Below, one piece after another: positions 1 through 21,344 of a stretch of DNA of 64,000 nucleotides. The stretch is from Vitis vinifera (lineage: Eukaryota > Streptophyta > Magnoliopsida > Vitales > Vitaceae), in assembly GCF_030704535.1 (NCBI RefSeq), contig NC_081818.1, positions 385,001-449,000 on the forward strand, in the 5' to 3' direction. The position numbers and the translations under genes are program-made. The notes beneath the pieces were generated by a model, which saw only the letters and a list, made by a program, of their open reading frames with translations, searched no databases and was not told the DNA's origin. Positions within the stretch are counted from its first letter, which is position 1, and every line of letters starts with the position of its first letter.

Positions 1-1120
1 GATTGACTAGATTCGTTCAGCTGAAGAACAAGAAAACTGTAACATATCGCCTTAGCTTCCAAAAAAGTGTCTGATAATGTTTGCATAATAAACTAGTAGA
101 AACTGGAGGATCTTGAAGATTTTAAGTCTCTTAAGAGACAAGCAAGTGAGATATCATATCTTTTTCTAATGAAAGAAGTCATTACAAATTCAGGTGCAAG
201 AATCCGATCTTCCTGTACTGTTTGCTAAAGGATTTCTGGTGGGACCAATGTTTTGGGAAAGAACATATTTGAATATGACACGTATCTTAATTTATATGCA
301 AATGTTGTCGAAGTCATTGGACCTATCTTCATGCATTGCTACTAAATTCCAAAAACTTCAAAGGTGAAGGCAAGAGAACATTGTAAAACTGAAGAAAAGC
401 TAAGGGAGGCTTTAGTCATTAGTGGAGTAGAAAGGAGAATTTAGGAGGCTTAAAACCATCAGTTGTGCAAATCCAATCACATGGTAGAGCCACCCAAAAA
501 GGAACTTAGAAAAGGGATCCAAGGAAAAGGGAACTTCATGCATGAACTTACTCAGATGGCTCTCCTTCCATTCATCTAAATGAAAAAGCCTACATAAGCC
601 AGTGTACTTTAGCCTGGCACGGCTAGTAGCTTCCTCAACACTTTGTTTCATTACTGTTCGAAAGAGAAGGAACCAGTTAGAGATGAGAATCCTCCAACCA
701 TGGCTAAAACTAGGGTATAGGGTGTGTACTGTCTTCTAATAATTCAGCTTTCACCTTCTTAGGATTGACACTTACAGTGTTTGATTAACATGGTCTAGTT
801 GAAACTAGCAAAAAAGGCCAAATCCACAAGAAAATTAGACTTGAATGGCAGGACAGGAGTCGCAAAAGCTACTCCAATTGTTATGCTTAAACACAACAAA
901 TGAGACTCAAGCCAAGGACTGTGTATGTTATCCACTAAAAATTAAATAAAATCCATCACATTATAGAGAGAATATTGACAATAATAGCATGATTCATTTT
1001 GAGCTCAAACACAAGGATAGGGACTGATTGATAAGTTCAAGCTTTTTAGATTCAAAGATCAATCACATGCGTAGAAGTCTAGGATGCCGAATGCCAAATA
1101 TTTCTAATTTGTCAACATTA
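1..1120. other. Unrecognised non-coding stretch
   Basis: I see no convincing gene here. Short open frames exist on both strands but none carries a recognisable domain, plausible splice context or codon pattern. The stretch could be an intron or distal UTR of a gene outside the window. Confidence 0.4.
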
Positions 1121-1687
1121 TTCTTGATTCACTGCTACCACGGCCTACTTTTCTTGGGGTTGTTCTAATGTTTATTGTCAGTGTCTTAAAGCCAACTTTT
1201 CAAAATAATTGGGGTTTTTAACGAGTCTAGAACAGGGTTCTAGTTTTTTCACATGCTCTTGTTGATTCTTCACTGCTACCACGGTCTACTTTTCTTGGGG
1301 TTGTTCATAATGTTTATTGTCAGTGTCTCAAAGCCAACTTTTCAAAATAATTGGGGTTTTTAACGAGTCTGGAACTGGGTTCTAGTTTTTTCACATGCTC
1401 TTGTTGATTCTTCACTGCTACCACGGCCTACTTTTCTTGGGGTTGTTCATAATGTTTATTGTCAGTGTCTCAATGCCAACTTTTCAAAATAATTGGGGTT
1501 TTTAACGAGTCTAGAACAGGGTTCTAGTTTTTTCACATTCTCTTGTTGATTCTTCACTTCTACCACGGCCTACTTTTCTTGGGGTTGTTCGTAATGTTTA
1601 TTGTCAGTGTCTCAAAGCCAACTTTTCAAAATAATTGGGGTTTTTAACGAGTCTAGAACAGGGTTCTAGTTTTTTCACATGCTCTTG
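1121..1687. repeat. Minisatellite, four tandem copies of a 142-bp unit
   Basis: The phrase CACTGCTACCACGG recurs at 1130, 1271 and 1413, with a variant (CACTTCTACCACGG) at 1555. This gives a period of 141-142 bp. Each unit continues through 'TTGTCAGTGTCT', 'AATAATTGGGGTTTTTAACGAG' (split across the unit) and a pyrimidine-rich 'TTTTTTCACATGCTCTTG' end. Units differ by only a few substitutions or a one-base indel, so the array is young or homogenised. No open frame runs through it. Confidence 0.9.
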
Positions 1688-1689
1688 TC

Positions 1690-2970
1690 TGTAGGCTCAT
1701 TAGTTTTGTTCTCCTATTTTTCATTCCTTTTTCTATTGACACCGTTTGTTATTGAAACTCTTCACTCATCTTTGAAAAATGATTATACTTGTGAAGCATG
1801 GATTAGCAAAGAACTGAACGAAAAATAGTACCGTGTATAGAAGGAATATAAGCTAAAAGAAAGGAGAAAAAGGGGGCGGGTTGTTACAGACTCTAGCCCA
1901 GAAAAAGTTAAAGGCTGAGAAGAAAGATATGTGGAATGTCCAATAATTTCTCTGGGAGAAACCACAACCCCTCTTCTTGAGAATGTCCTAGATTCCAAAA
2001 ATCAGAGGCACTGTAAGGTTCTTTAGCCAGTATCTTACTCTGGGAAACAAAAAACTTAAGAAGTAACTTGGTAAAATATACCCAACACTGGAGTACCATA
2101 GTTGTAAGTAACTTGATCCCATGACAGTTATTGTACTCCTCTCAAAAATGCATTCAAGAACCTTTCTTACTGCCCAAAACCTGTGATAATAGCATAAACT
2201 TAAAAACTCTGTTCTTTGTGGTCCTAAGTTTTATTGGTGGATGTTGATCACCCCATTGTAGACTCTGTTGATAGTTTAGGGTTGCGATGAGCCTTCTGGT
2301 TTGTTGCAGCTAATAAGAAGAATGAGGCCATTGGAACTGTCCCAAGTTGTTAGAATCCTTGTTAACATTGACACAATCAAAAACCTCAGTAAGGATGAAT
2401 CCCAAAGAGACCATATAAACACACTCTTATCTCTGCAAAGAAGCAAAAAGCTTGCAACAAATCTTTGTATTATGGTTCACAAATTAGAAATACTGCTTAA
2501 TTTCAAGTAGTTTCATTGCAATATGAGGGATAGTAGCACAACGACCAGACTGCTATGCCTTAAATCCAGTTATTTTCAGTCATTAATGTTTTAAGAGCAG
2601 TAGCTTGGGCCTATATATTAAGAAGTTTCTTGATATCTGCAGGCTTTCCTGGATTATGCCTTCAACAGAATTATGCACTTGAGCTATAGCACCATCACCC
2701 TTGCAAGGATAGAGCCATGCTCATAACAAGAATGCCAAGTCATTTAGAAATCCTATTACAAAGCTAAAAACTATTGGCAGAAACCGAAACGGCAATAAAG
2801 ATAAACTCAATTTGATATATAACAGTACTGATTTGATATATACAGAGGAGGGGAGGAGAGCTTGAATATAAAACAACACCTCTTACATATTATTGTCCAC
2901 AAACTAGAAACAACAAACTCAATTTGAATAATAAGTAAGACAAAACAAATGAAGACGCAGAGGCTCCTGG
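1690..2970. other. Unrecognised stretch between minisatellite and small gene
   Basis: A plus-strand open frame of 69 codons at 2301-2510 is the longest plausible one, but I do not recognise it and its flanks do not make an obvious exon. The last 100-150 bases before 2974 are probably the 3' UTR of the minus-strand small gene that follows. Confidence 0.35.
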
Positions 2971-2973
2971 CAT

Positions 2974-3207
2974 TCAGTTTGCAGCTGCAATCCGACTACG
3001 TTTCTCGTGGAACTTGTCGATGAAAGCCGAAGCTTCCTTGTCAATAGAAGGCTCAGTTATCCAGCGTACCCCGCCACTAGGCCATACCTTTTGCATGTTT
3101 GGTGATTCATCATTGGTGTACTTCACTTTCTGAGACCCCTTTGATTTGAAGAGGCTGAAAACAGAGAAAGAAGAAGAAGACTTCTTCTGCCTGTTGTTGC
3201 CTCCCAT
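2974..3207 (-). CDS. Small plant-specific protein of unknown function, 77 aa
   Basis: A single minus-strand open frame encodes 77 residues. It starts MGGNNRQKKSSSSFSVFSLF, a basic, Ser-rich N-terminus followed by a short hydrophobic Phe/Ser patch. It ends with a conserved-looking block containing KVWPSGGVRWITEP and IDKEASAFIDKFHEKR. I recall this layout (Ser/Phe-rich start, 'VWPS', then 'GIDxKAxAFIxKFH') from short unnamed eudicot proteins, but I know no function. A TATAAATA motif lies about 100 bp upstream on the same strand, which supports a real promoter and this start codon. There is no signal peptide or clear membrane segment. The call rests on promoter context and family memory, since the frame alone is short. 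Confidence 0.6.
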   Translation of the reverse strand: MGGNNRQKKSSSSFSVFSLFKSKGSQKVKYTNDESPNMQKVWPSGGVRWITEPSIDKEASAFIDKFHEKRSRIAAAN

Positions 3208-3305
3208 GCTTCTTCGCCTCTTCCTTTTTTGCTGTAATGAAAACTCAAGTAAGAAGGAAGTTGCAGTGCTCTGTCTTGGTTTTCCAATGCCAAGAAGCTC
3301 ACCTG

Positions 3306-3313
3306 TATTTATA
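3306..3313 (-). promoter_or_regulatory. TATA box of the 77-aa gene
   Basis: The plus strand reads TATTTATA, so the minus strand reads TATAAATA within CAGCTATAAATACAGG. It lies about 100 bp upstream of the start codon at 3207, which would leave a 5' UTR of roughly 70 bases. Confidence 0.55.
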
Positions 3314-3319
3314 GCTGGT

Positions 3320-5380
3320 GATCACAGGGTGGAGAATCTGGGGAGTTCAAGTCTAGAACGATAGATATCGATGGTCCAAATTGAATGAAATGACAAGCCA
3401 AGAAAGCAAAGAAATGAAACAATGTTGGTAAAACTTGGGCAAAGCACGTGTGCTACGGTCCTCCACTTTCATATTTATGGCAAGCAGCCTGCTGGGATGT
3501 TGAATTACTACGCTTGTGGTCCCTCCTTTCACCGTGAAAGAAAAAAATTAATCGGCGCTACTTTTCCTTTTGTACCTCTTCCGTTCTTTCTTTCTTGCTT
3601 TTTCTTTTTTGTTTTGTTTTTTCCGTCTTCCCCTCTGAATGCTAATGAAGGGAACATCCGGATCGCCAGACTGTAAGGCATAACCAACAGTAAGTTGATG
3701 TAACAAGATATTTTGTCCCATCAGTTTTAAGAAAATCAATGGGTTTCTACTTTCTATTCATTTCTATACGTAGATACCCAACTTTATTTCTCTTCTTGTT
3801 CACTCTTTTATTTAAGGTAACCACTAGCCCATGTCATCATGATATGACTAAGTTGCTTACAGTGCTCGCTGGCTCAAAAGGTCTGCTTGAATTGAATAGT
3901 TTAGGCGTCGCCATTCGCATTTTGTCGTTGGTGGTCTTTCTTACATTCTACTGAATGGGCCAAGTAAATTAAAAATATAAATTTAAATACTACTTAATTA
4001 TTAATACATGTAAACTATTTTATAAATTTAAATACTATCTAATTATTATAACTCATTTAATAATCAAATTGAATTAGGTTTTGTGTAAGTTTATATAATT
4101 AACATGTTTATGACCCAATTAACTTAATTATATATTAAGAAAGTTTTAAAATAAGTTAACAATAAATAAAAAATTATAATTAAGTTAATTAACATAATTA
4201 TTAAATAAGTCGATTTGAATCAAATCTATATTATATAAATTGACAAAAAACTATTTATTTATTAAACGAGTTATTATGATGGACATGAATATACAAATTC
4301 ATGAAAAACATATTAGATTTGAGTGATGTTGGTGAATTATATCAAACTTTAGTACCTTTACAATTGAATGTAGGCTAAGAAGAAGCAAGCACCCCCAACA
4401 CATACTCATCTTTTCTAGAAGCATCTAACTCTCTAGATATGATAAGACTGACAGCAGCACACGTTTAAGTAAAACTAAGCATGCCCATCCACCATCCTTT
4501 AAAAAATGAAGGGAAAGATGAACATCAAAGTCTAAGGAACCCTAGAGTGCTCTTATTTTAATACTTGGGTGAAAGCATGGGCTGGCAAGGATCAAGACCT
4601 GTTGAACAAAGGCTGGGACCACTTCCCCCTTCCCCCCTTCTAGTTAGGCTGCTCTCTAGCCATGGAGTCTGCAATTGCCAACCATTGGCCAGGCATGGTA
4701 TCCAAATCCAAGCTATCTAGCTTTTTCAACATCCCCTTTTTATTTTGGCATTTTTTTTACACCCAAATCAGAACCAGAAATTGGCATGCTCACCTTGTAC
4801 TTGAAGGCACGGATCATTATTCCATCTTGCACTAATTTAACTTTCTTAAACCATTAAAAAATGGTTCCTTGCTCTAATCACTTTGATGATCAAATTGTCA
4901 TTATTGGAGAAGAATCTGAACCATTTACAGTTCAAATTCATTAAAATATTGAACCAAGCCTAGAAATTTTACAGGCATTTCTTCACTGGCCCTTGTGGAT
5001 TAGTATCAAAATGGAAAAAAAAAATATTACAAGTGAAGACCACCTAGATGACCCCATATTAAGATTGCAATTTCTTTCTATTTACATATACATATATATA
5101 TATATAAGGGGTGATAAAAAGGGAAAGCCTGAATTTACTTTAATAAAACAAAATTAACACTTATAGCCTTAGGATCAATGTGTGGTGGGGTACCAACATA
5201 ACCCTAATTTAATTTCTTAAATACCATAGTAATTTAGGGTTTATGTAAAATTTTGGACCCTAATATTGATTAGGAAAGAATAGTGGGATTTTTTTTGTTA
5301 TTTTAGAAATAGTAGGGGAGGCATTCGTAATTTTTTATTTCTTTTTCTATCTTATGCTTATGGGTGTAGATCTGCGCGAG
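3320..5380. other. AT-rich intergenic region
   Basis: This lies between the upstream side of the minus-strand small gene and the first exon of the G-patch gene. 3960-4330 is very AT-rich, and a short (TA)n run occurs near 5090-5104. I recognise no gene. The last 300 bases should contain the G-patch gene promoter. Confidence 0.4.
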
Positions 5381-5384
5381 CGAG

Positions 5385-5438
5385 ACAGTGAGCGGAAGCA
5401 AATTGGTTGGTTTCCTCAGAAGCCAAACACTCTTTCTG
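5385..5438 (+). other. 5' UTR exon of the G-patch gene (approximate start)
   Basis: The sequence ending CACTCTTTCTG is followed by GTAATC, a good donor at 5439. The next acceptor, TTATTGTTCAG, at 6309 opens the exon that holds the start codon 11 bases later. The transcription start is not defined; the 5' limit is approximate. Confidence 0.5.
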
Positions 5439-6319
5439 GTAATCTTTATTTCCTGAATTTCTACTTAACTATTTCCTTTTCTCTCATAGACTCGGTGTCA
5501 ATTTAGTGATAGTCCTTCTAGGGTTTCTGATTTGATTCTATATCTCTTTCATTGATCTATATATTGATTCTTTGATTGGCATATTGTTAGGATTGGATTT
5601 TTTTTATTTTTTTTTTCTGAGTATTTGCTGCATATGCTTGATCACTATCAAAAAGTCTTTTTTGCCCGGGCGCTGAAAAATCGTGCCTGATTGCTGCGTT
5701 TGGTTACCTAAAAAACTGAGGGAAACGGAATAAAAGTTGGAAGCTTGTTTGCGTTTTGGTTTTAGGGGGACAAAAATTGAAAAGCGCAGCAGCTCAGTTG
5801 AGGTTTTTTTTTTTTTTTTTCGTCTATGGTCCAAAACAAGGAAAAACTTCGATTTGTTTTTATTTTAATTGGGCATATATGCAATTTCTTGAAATGAAAG
5901 GACTGCTTTTCAATGATTCTCTTTTTTGCCGATTTTGCTAAGTATTTGTAAAGCAGCAGTTTGTTTTAGATTCAAGTTTGTTATCTATCTTGTAGCCGTA
6001 ACAGTTTATCGCATGAGTTTAAACTTCAGAAAACCTTGTAAAATTGTGTTTCATGCTACAAGATTTTAATCTATTTTGTTTTTGAATCTAAGTGTAATGT
6101 TTTGTTCTATTTGTTGCTAAGTTTTGGTAAAAGGGTTTCTTTTTAGATTTATATTTGTTCTAGCATGTTGAATTGATAATGGTTTTCCACATGTTTAAGC
6201 TAGGAAAGATTTCTCAAAATTGTGTTTCATTCTACAAAATTTTAAACTACTTTGTTAGTATATCTAAGTGAAGCTTTTTCTTCTATTTGTTGTTTTATTT
6301 ATTGTTCAGGGGTTAGAAA

Positions 6320-11440
<5,121 letters not shown>

Positions 11441-12255
11441 TGATATATGACTGGACATCAGTGCTTAACTTATGGTTGAGAACTATCATATCTTTATCGA
11501 CTCAGACACTGGATTCAGGTCCATCTTGTGTAATTTATAAAATATATCACCTGTGCCCTTAGTGTTCACTCATTTGTTTTGGTTGTGAGCATATGGATCC
11601 TCCGTGGTATCATAAACTTGTACCAGAAACAAATTTTATGAGTTAAAGTTAGTGAGAATAAATTGTTGCTTAATTTGCCTTTCAGAAAATTGCATTTCCT
11701 ATATTGAATCAAGAATTCAGATGCCCAGGCTTAGGCCTGCAAATGCATTAGTAGCAAGTATACCACACATCTGTTTAGTGTCCTTGAAAATAAGTCCTTA
11801 TAATTTGGATACGCACTGGGTGTTTGTCCTCAGCTTGATGCGGTCACAGGTTTAAATTTTCTGGGTTCGTCATTTGTGCCCCGTACTGCATTACAACTCG
11901 GCTTCTGATCTTTCTTGAAACTTAGCTTTAGTGTATTTGGCTGTCAATGGCATTCGCATCATAGCTGTAACTGTGGCTAACCGATCTTTATTTGGACCTT
12001 TTCTGAGAACGAGGAACATCTAAAATTAAAGCAGTGGACTACATGTATTTCAAATTCAAAATCCAGGAGGCGCGCACGCGCTTGCACACATATACATTCA
12101 TTTTTATGAACTTCCAAATATAATACTCGCTATTATGCATAACCCATCACCAATCACCAACAAGCTCGTTCCATCATTCGATTGCTTCACAACTACATTA
12201 GAAAAAAAAAATACAAAAAAAAAAAAAGAAGCAAGCGGTTGCAGATTCTAAGTTG
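11441..12255. other. Convergent 3' UTRs of G-patch and first proteinase genes
   Basis: The plus-strand G-patch gene and the minus-strand proteinase gene end toward each other here, so most of this should be 3' UTR. I see no additional gene. 12180-12235 is A-rich on the plus strand. Confidence 0.45.
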
Positions 12256-16340
<4,085 letters not shown>

Positions 16341-16381
16341 CTTAATTGGAGCTGAGTTAAAAGAAAATGGAGTTCAGGCTG

Positions 16382-16395
16382 AGATATTTAAGTGA
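16382..16395 (-). promoter_or_regulatory. Probable TATA element of proteinase copy 1
   Basis: The minus strand reads CTCACTTAAATATCTC just upstream of the 5' UTR exon. Copy 2 has the near-identical TACTTAAATATCTC at 25313-25326, in the same relation to its 5' UTR exon. Conservation between the duplicates is the main support. Confidence 0.4.
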
Positions 16396-16399
16396 GGAG

Positions 16400-17850
16400 A
16401 AGTAGGTGTGAACCCAGTTTGTCTGTAACCAAAGAAATGTTATGTGACCCCACTTCTACCTGGTGGAGAGAAAGGAAAGCCATACGCACCATTGCTGCAG
16501 TACAGATGGGGGACTCCATTGAGGGTTACTGGAAACTGCTGAGAAATTTCCATTACAAACAATGGAATAAAAAGGACACAGTAAGGAAAGCACCTGTATT
16601 TTAGATGATCAAAACTGCCTATAAAAAGCTATCATTTTGAAGAGCAAACCTTTTATGAAAACGCTATATGGGGGCCCCATTTGGCCTAGAATTTTTCATT
16701 TTTCATTTTTTTTCCTAGAAAACCTTTTTTGATTATTAGAAACTTTGCTGGAAATATATCCAATATATTTCTTAGATGTTTTCACCAGACCCAAATTTGG
16801 AGCGGCACCCAAATATGCATTCTCCCGCAAATGCTTTTGAGTGTGATGAATTCTCTCTCCCATTTAATTTTAACAAATGAAGACATTATTTGGATCATTG
16901 AGTCTATCAAATTAGACAGGGGTAATGAATAACAATATTATGTAATGCTAGTTGTACCCATTTGTTGTAAAAATCTTTATTTTCAATTTTATTCCTAAAT
17001 GAATTTTCTTGTCTATTATTGTACATTTTTCTTTAATAAACAAACATGCAGGAATATTTTTTTTTTTTAAAAAAAAAGAAAGGACACCACAATACACATA
17101 TATATACAAAATACTTATAGCCAATAAAAACAGGAAAGAACCTTCCCACCCTTTATTTAATATATGATTATCAATCAATGTATGATAAATATTGATACCA
17201 AACCTTTTATTTCAAAGGAAAAGAATACACAAAAATCAACAGCTCTATGGAACTCTTCTAGGTAACCTTTTTTTCTTAACTCAAAAATAGGTTTGAAAAA
17301 CAAAATTAATTGAAAGATTTTTTTTTAAATTTATTCTTTTTTTTTTCAAATAATAATAATAATAATAAATATAAGTTATATTTTGTAGAGTATTTTAAGA
17401 AATAATTAAAAATATAAAGAATATTTTGAAAACTTTTGCATTATAGGAAGTGATTAGTAGGTTCATAGAAAATAAATTGAAAAAATCATTATTTACATTT
17501 TTATTTTCAACGAAATTTTATTATTGTTAAAACAATAAAAGAATTATTCTCAAAAACTATTTTTAAAAATCATTATTTAAAATGTTACCAAACAAAACCT
17601 AAACCTAATTTCTTGATATTTCTTGATACCTTGACTGGTTCCACATTTTTCAAATAAATGCCAAAAAAAGTTATTAGCATTTACAATCACTCGTCAAGAC
17701 TCAAGATTTAAGAAAAAAACATGAAGCCAATGGGCTGGCTCAAAGGCAGTCACAAAGAAGTAACCATTGATAGATGACCGCCGGGTTTTATCAGACTGGG
17801 CTCACAAATGGGCTGGCTTATTGGGACAGAACCGGTCGAGCTTTAAAGCA
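16400..17850. other. Shared bidirectional promoter region with AT-rich insertion
   Basis: The minus-strand proteinase and the plus-strand small gene diverge from here. 16660-16740 matches 25680-25745 in copy 2 ('TTTGGCCTA', 'CCTAGAA', 'TTTTTGA.TATTA'). The stretch 16930-17610 has no counterpart in copy 2. It is AT-rich, ends with ATGTTACCAAACAAAACCT and begins near AGGTAACC, which resembles a hAT-type MITE, but I could not fix its termini. Confidence 0.4.
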
Positions 17851-18246
17851 AACCGTCAAATTCATAGTGACAGTCACAGACAACAAACAGGAAAACCCTA
17901 AGGGACATTGAAGAGTGGAAACCCATTTGCCCAAAGACATACCAGGTAAAAAACGCCTCTGTATCGTATTAGCCCTCCAAATGTTCGAGAAAATGGCGGA
18001 GTCAGAAATTGTTTCATAGAAACCAGAATTTGATTTTGTTGTCTTTTGTAGCATTAAAATTGTTGTTAATATGTTCAGAAATTGAAGATGGATAATGGGT
18101 CATCGCTAATTATCTGCTTTGATTGTTACTTTTGATTGCATGGACTTGCCTGTGTTGTGTTTCTTCGATTTGGATTGGGTTCATTTTGCTCCATTTCTTG
18201 TTGGGAAGCTCACTTTTTATGTAAGCACTATCTAAAGTGTGAAGCC

Positions 18247-18330
18247 ATGGTGCAGGGTTTTCTACAGAAAGCTTTGAATTATATCATTGAGGGGTTAAAT
18301 GGCTTTGAGGCGTCTCTTTGGGTTTTCTGA
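18247..18330 (+). promoter_or_regulatory. Overlapping upstream ORF of the small conserved gene
   Basis: An ATG in a good context (GCCATGG) opens a 27-codon frame, starting MVQGFLQKALNYI. It overlaps the main start codon at 18299 out of frame and ends inside the main coding region. A scanning ribosome would have to bypass or read through it, so it could repress translation. The homologous pseudogene keeps the same upstream frame. Regulatory function is inference. Confidence 0.4.
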
Positions 18331-19543
18331 TGGGGAGCTTATGAGGTCAGATGCCAAACCTTGTTCTAGATTAATGAAACAGACCGCTGGACTTTTTACT
18401 GTTGGTGGGGGATTCGCATTCTGGATTCTTTGTCGGTTGCATTACGGTATGGTCCTCGTTGTTATTTTATCGTCAATGCTCTGTATGATTGGATTTTTAT
18501 TAGAGCCCCAAGTTTGGTAGCATGCTGGTTTGATTAAGGTGATGAAAGACTGGAGCCATGCTCTTGATTTATCCTCAATCTTTACTCAAGTGATTGTTAG
18601 TTTATATTCACTTTTGGTTTCTCTTGTTATGGCTCTCTGATAGTTATCAGAACCTTCTTAGTTAGAAAGGTCAGCTGTAGTGTTTTTATTCAATTTAAAG
18701 CAAAGAGGTTTTGATATCCAAAAAAACTATTCTGCTTGCAATGCATTTTCTTGCTATCATAAATGTTTATATGTTTTACAGAAGGGCCTATCCATGATCT
18801 GATGCTTTGAGATTGGAATATTGTGTCACAAAAGTTGTTTATGCATTGTCCAGATGTTGGGGATGTTTGTTTTCTTCTTCAAAAGATTATTCATTACTAA
18901 ATCTTCAAAATAAAGCTAACGAAATTTGAACTGATGTTCTGCTGTTTAAGTTACATTGATTGACATCTTACACTAGTTATTTAAAATGTTCCAAAAGGAC
19001 TTTCATGATTGAAGGCATGCAAAACCTTATTTTGTTGAAATACATCCATGTGATGAAAGGCAACCCACCTGGTACCTACCATACTCGAAAACCACTTCTT
19101 CCAACACCGTGGAGAGTTAAAATAAACATTGTCAGGATTACACAACTTGGCTCCTTGGTGAGTGAAAATGGAAAAGAGAAGAGGAAGTCAGAAAAACTCT
19201 ACCCATATAGGACAAAATTTAGACCTTAAACTTCTTTTGGGTGGGTGGAGTGGACTGTGTTTAATCTTTAAACTGAATTACTTTTACTTTAGCTCTTTAT
19301 ATTTTGACATCTTCGCTAGTAATTATACCAAAATTCCACTCACTCAATTCTATTTTGCTAGAATCACATTATATATATTTACTTTTTAATGCTTATGCAG
19401 GTCCCAGAATTACAGTGCCCAGAAGTCTTCGGTGGGCAGCTTGTGGAGCAGTATCTGTGAGCTCGAGCAGTGCTTTGCTAGTCCGCCTCTTTAGTCCTGC
19501 ATGTGAGCCGCAGAATATAGCAGCTTATGACAACAAAAAATAA
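18299..19543 (+). CDS. Conserved plant protein of unknown function, 96 aa
   Basis: Two exons, 18299-18446 and 19401-19543, join in phase to give 96 residues. The protein begins MALRRLFGFSDGELMRSDAK and contains a hydrophobic segment (TAGLFTVGGGFAFWILCRL, about residues 30-48). The motif HYGPRITVPRSLRWAACGAV spans the splice junction. A second hydrophobic stretch (AVSVSSSSALLVRLF) and the tail CEPQNIAAYD follow. I remember close matches in other flowering plants annotated only as uncharacterised, so it is a real conserved family. Two short hydrophobic segments suggest a membrane protein, perhaps organellar. No catalytic motif is seen. It diverges from proteinase copy 1, and the pair is duplicated at 22-38 kb. 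Confidence 0.8.
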
Positions 19544-19559
19544 TGCTAGATTACTAAGA

Positions 19560-21340
19560 GGTATTCAAACTGGAACGGGAATGAGTACTCTTCTATTTGT
19601 CTCGTGTGGGAAAATGATTTTATTTTGTATTTCCTCCACAGAATACCAGGGCTAATTTCATGTAACTACTACTGGTGCTCAGTGTGTGGGCTAGTATCTG
19701 TTAACTGAAAATAAATTTCCTGTTAGTTTACATTGTGATTATGCTAATGGAAATGTAGTGTTTGAGATGTTTTTGCTCTTTTCTTTTAGGGGAATGAAGG
19801 ATTCGGCATTTAGGATAATTTTATCAGTTCAGTTTTAGGAAAATTCTGGTGGACATTTCATGAAGAGATCATTTTCAGGAGTACTGTTTGGTTGAAAACA
19901 AGTGTAACCCTTGATTTTTAGTGGGACTCGTGTGAGTTTTCACCTGGATGCATCCTAACAGATCTTTACTGAAAGGGAAACATGTTAGACAAAACGAAAA
20001 AGAAAATTCTTAGGAAAAGAATCGAGATCACGATGCACACTATCGAATTGCTGTTTTATCCAGTAGCAGTGCGTAAGATCTTGGGGAGCCAGTGGTATGG
20101 AAGTTGTTTTCTTTTTTCACCTAACATTTCATGCAGCTCATACCAAACCAAAATAGCAAATAGTTATCATGTTTTCTCAATATGATCACTATGTGGCAGT
20201 GGCTAATCACTACCTATTCCAAATGTTCTCCAACTGTTTCACTCCTAAGATGAGGAGCACTGATGTTTTCATGGCCAGCTTGAAAGAAACCTCTGTTCCA
20301 AATGGGTTATTACCTTTTTCTTTTGTCATATTGAATATTTGGATGTGGCTGATCCTGTGATTCCCATGGAACCAATTTCATTTCCTCCATTGAATAGAAA
20401 GTTTATAAATCTGTCTTGTGGCCTCTAGACACCCCTGTAAAGGTCCTAACAGCATCAGTGCAGAGGATTACCACTTTGTGTCAAATTCTACTAGTTTAAG
20501 CCTTTATGACGCCCTTTGGTGAGAGGTCATATATTTAAGCCTCATCACATATTTATTTCCCTAATTTATTAAGGAGCTTGATTGTTGTTTTGAATAGGTT
20601 CTAACTTTTAACTAAACACTGACTGATTGCTCAGAGATGCCCCCCTTCGTGATGTTCCAAAGACCAAAAAGCGGGGAAAAGGATACCCAACTGTTTTTGT
20701 ATACTACTCACAAGTGGGTTTTCCATGATTTTTCATTGTCACAAATTATAATTTCAATAAACACCAAAATGAGCTCTTTTACTTCAAAGGAGAAAAATTA
20801 CTGAAGTGTGTTTTTATATGACTGCTCATTGAAGATCTGATTGAAAATGTAACTGGAAGTAGCAGCACTCATAATTAGATGGTTTAGTTGTAGTAGATGG
20901 ATATTCCAATCATTATACAACCCTCCATGCTACAATTGCCTATATTGACTAGACATGAAAAAAAAGCACTAACTAAATATAGAGATGTGGGGAACTGAGT
21001 GGAGAGTGAGCAAGTCCCAAATTAAGCTACAATTTAGTGGTTCAAAAAGATCAGAATTGGCATTGACGTATCTGCTGCAATCGAGCCTTTTGTGACAAAA
21101 CCCAGCATTCACACAGCATACTGCATAACGTCCCATATCAATATATGATCATTTTAAAGAACAGGAGCAGTAAAGCTGAGAAGGAGGTCACTTGACATAA
21201 TGTACTCTGGCATTCAAATGAATGAGGTGGCTCTTTAGTAGTATATATTTTTAATATGGACTAGTTTTCATTTCTGAAAGGAGTGTATATGCCTGCCTTG
21301 TGTAAACTAGCCATTTCGAGTACTACTTTAACCATCTTTT
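19560..21340. other. Region downstream of the small gene; partly duplicated at 37.7-38.96 kb
   Basis: No gene recognised. Several blocks match the far side of copy 2: 'GGAGTACTGTTTGGTTGA' (19877 and 37996), 'TGCCCCCCTTCGTGATGTTCCAAAG' type sequence (split; 20638 and 38640), 'AGTGGG.TTT...TTTGCATTGTCACA' style sequence near 20713 and 38765, and 'GCTACAATTGCCTATA' (20930 and 38939). These define the right edge of the duplication unit. Confidence 0.6.
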
Positions 21341-21344
21341 TAGT

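Noticed and set aside
2301-2510. 69-codon plus-strand frame
   Set aside because: It is helical-looking but has no promoter, splice context or family memory to support it.
17260-17610. hAT-type MITE inserted only in duplication copy 1
   Set aside because: The right end (ATGTTACCAAACAAAACCT) fits, but I could not find a convincing matching left end or a target duplication, so it is mentioned only within the intergenic entry.
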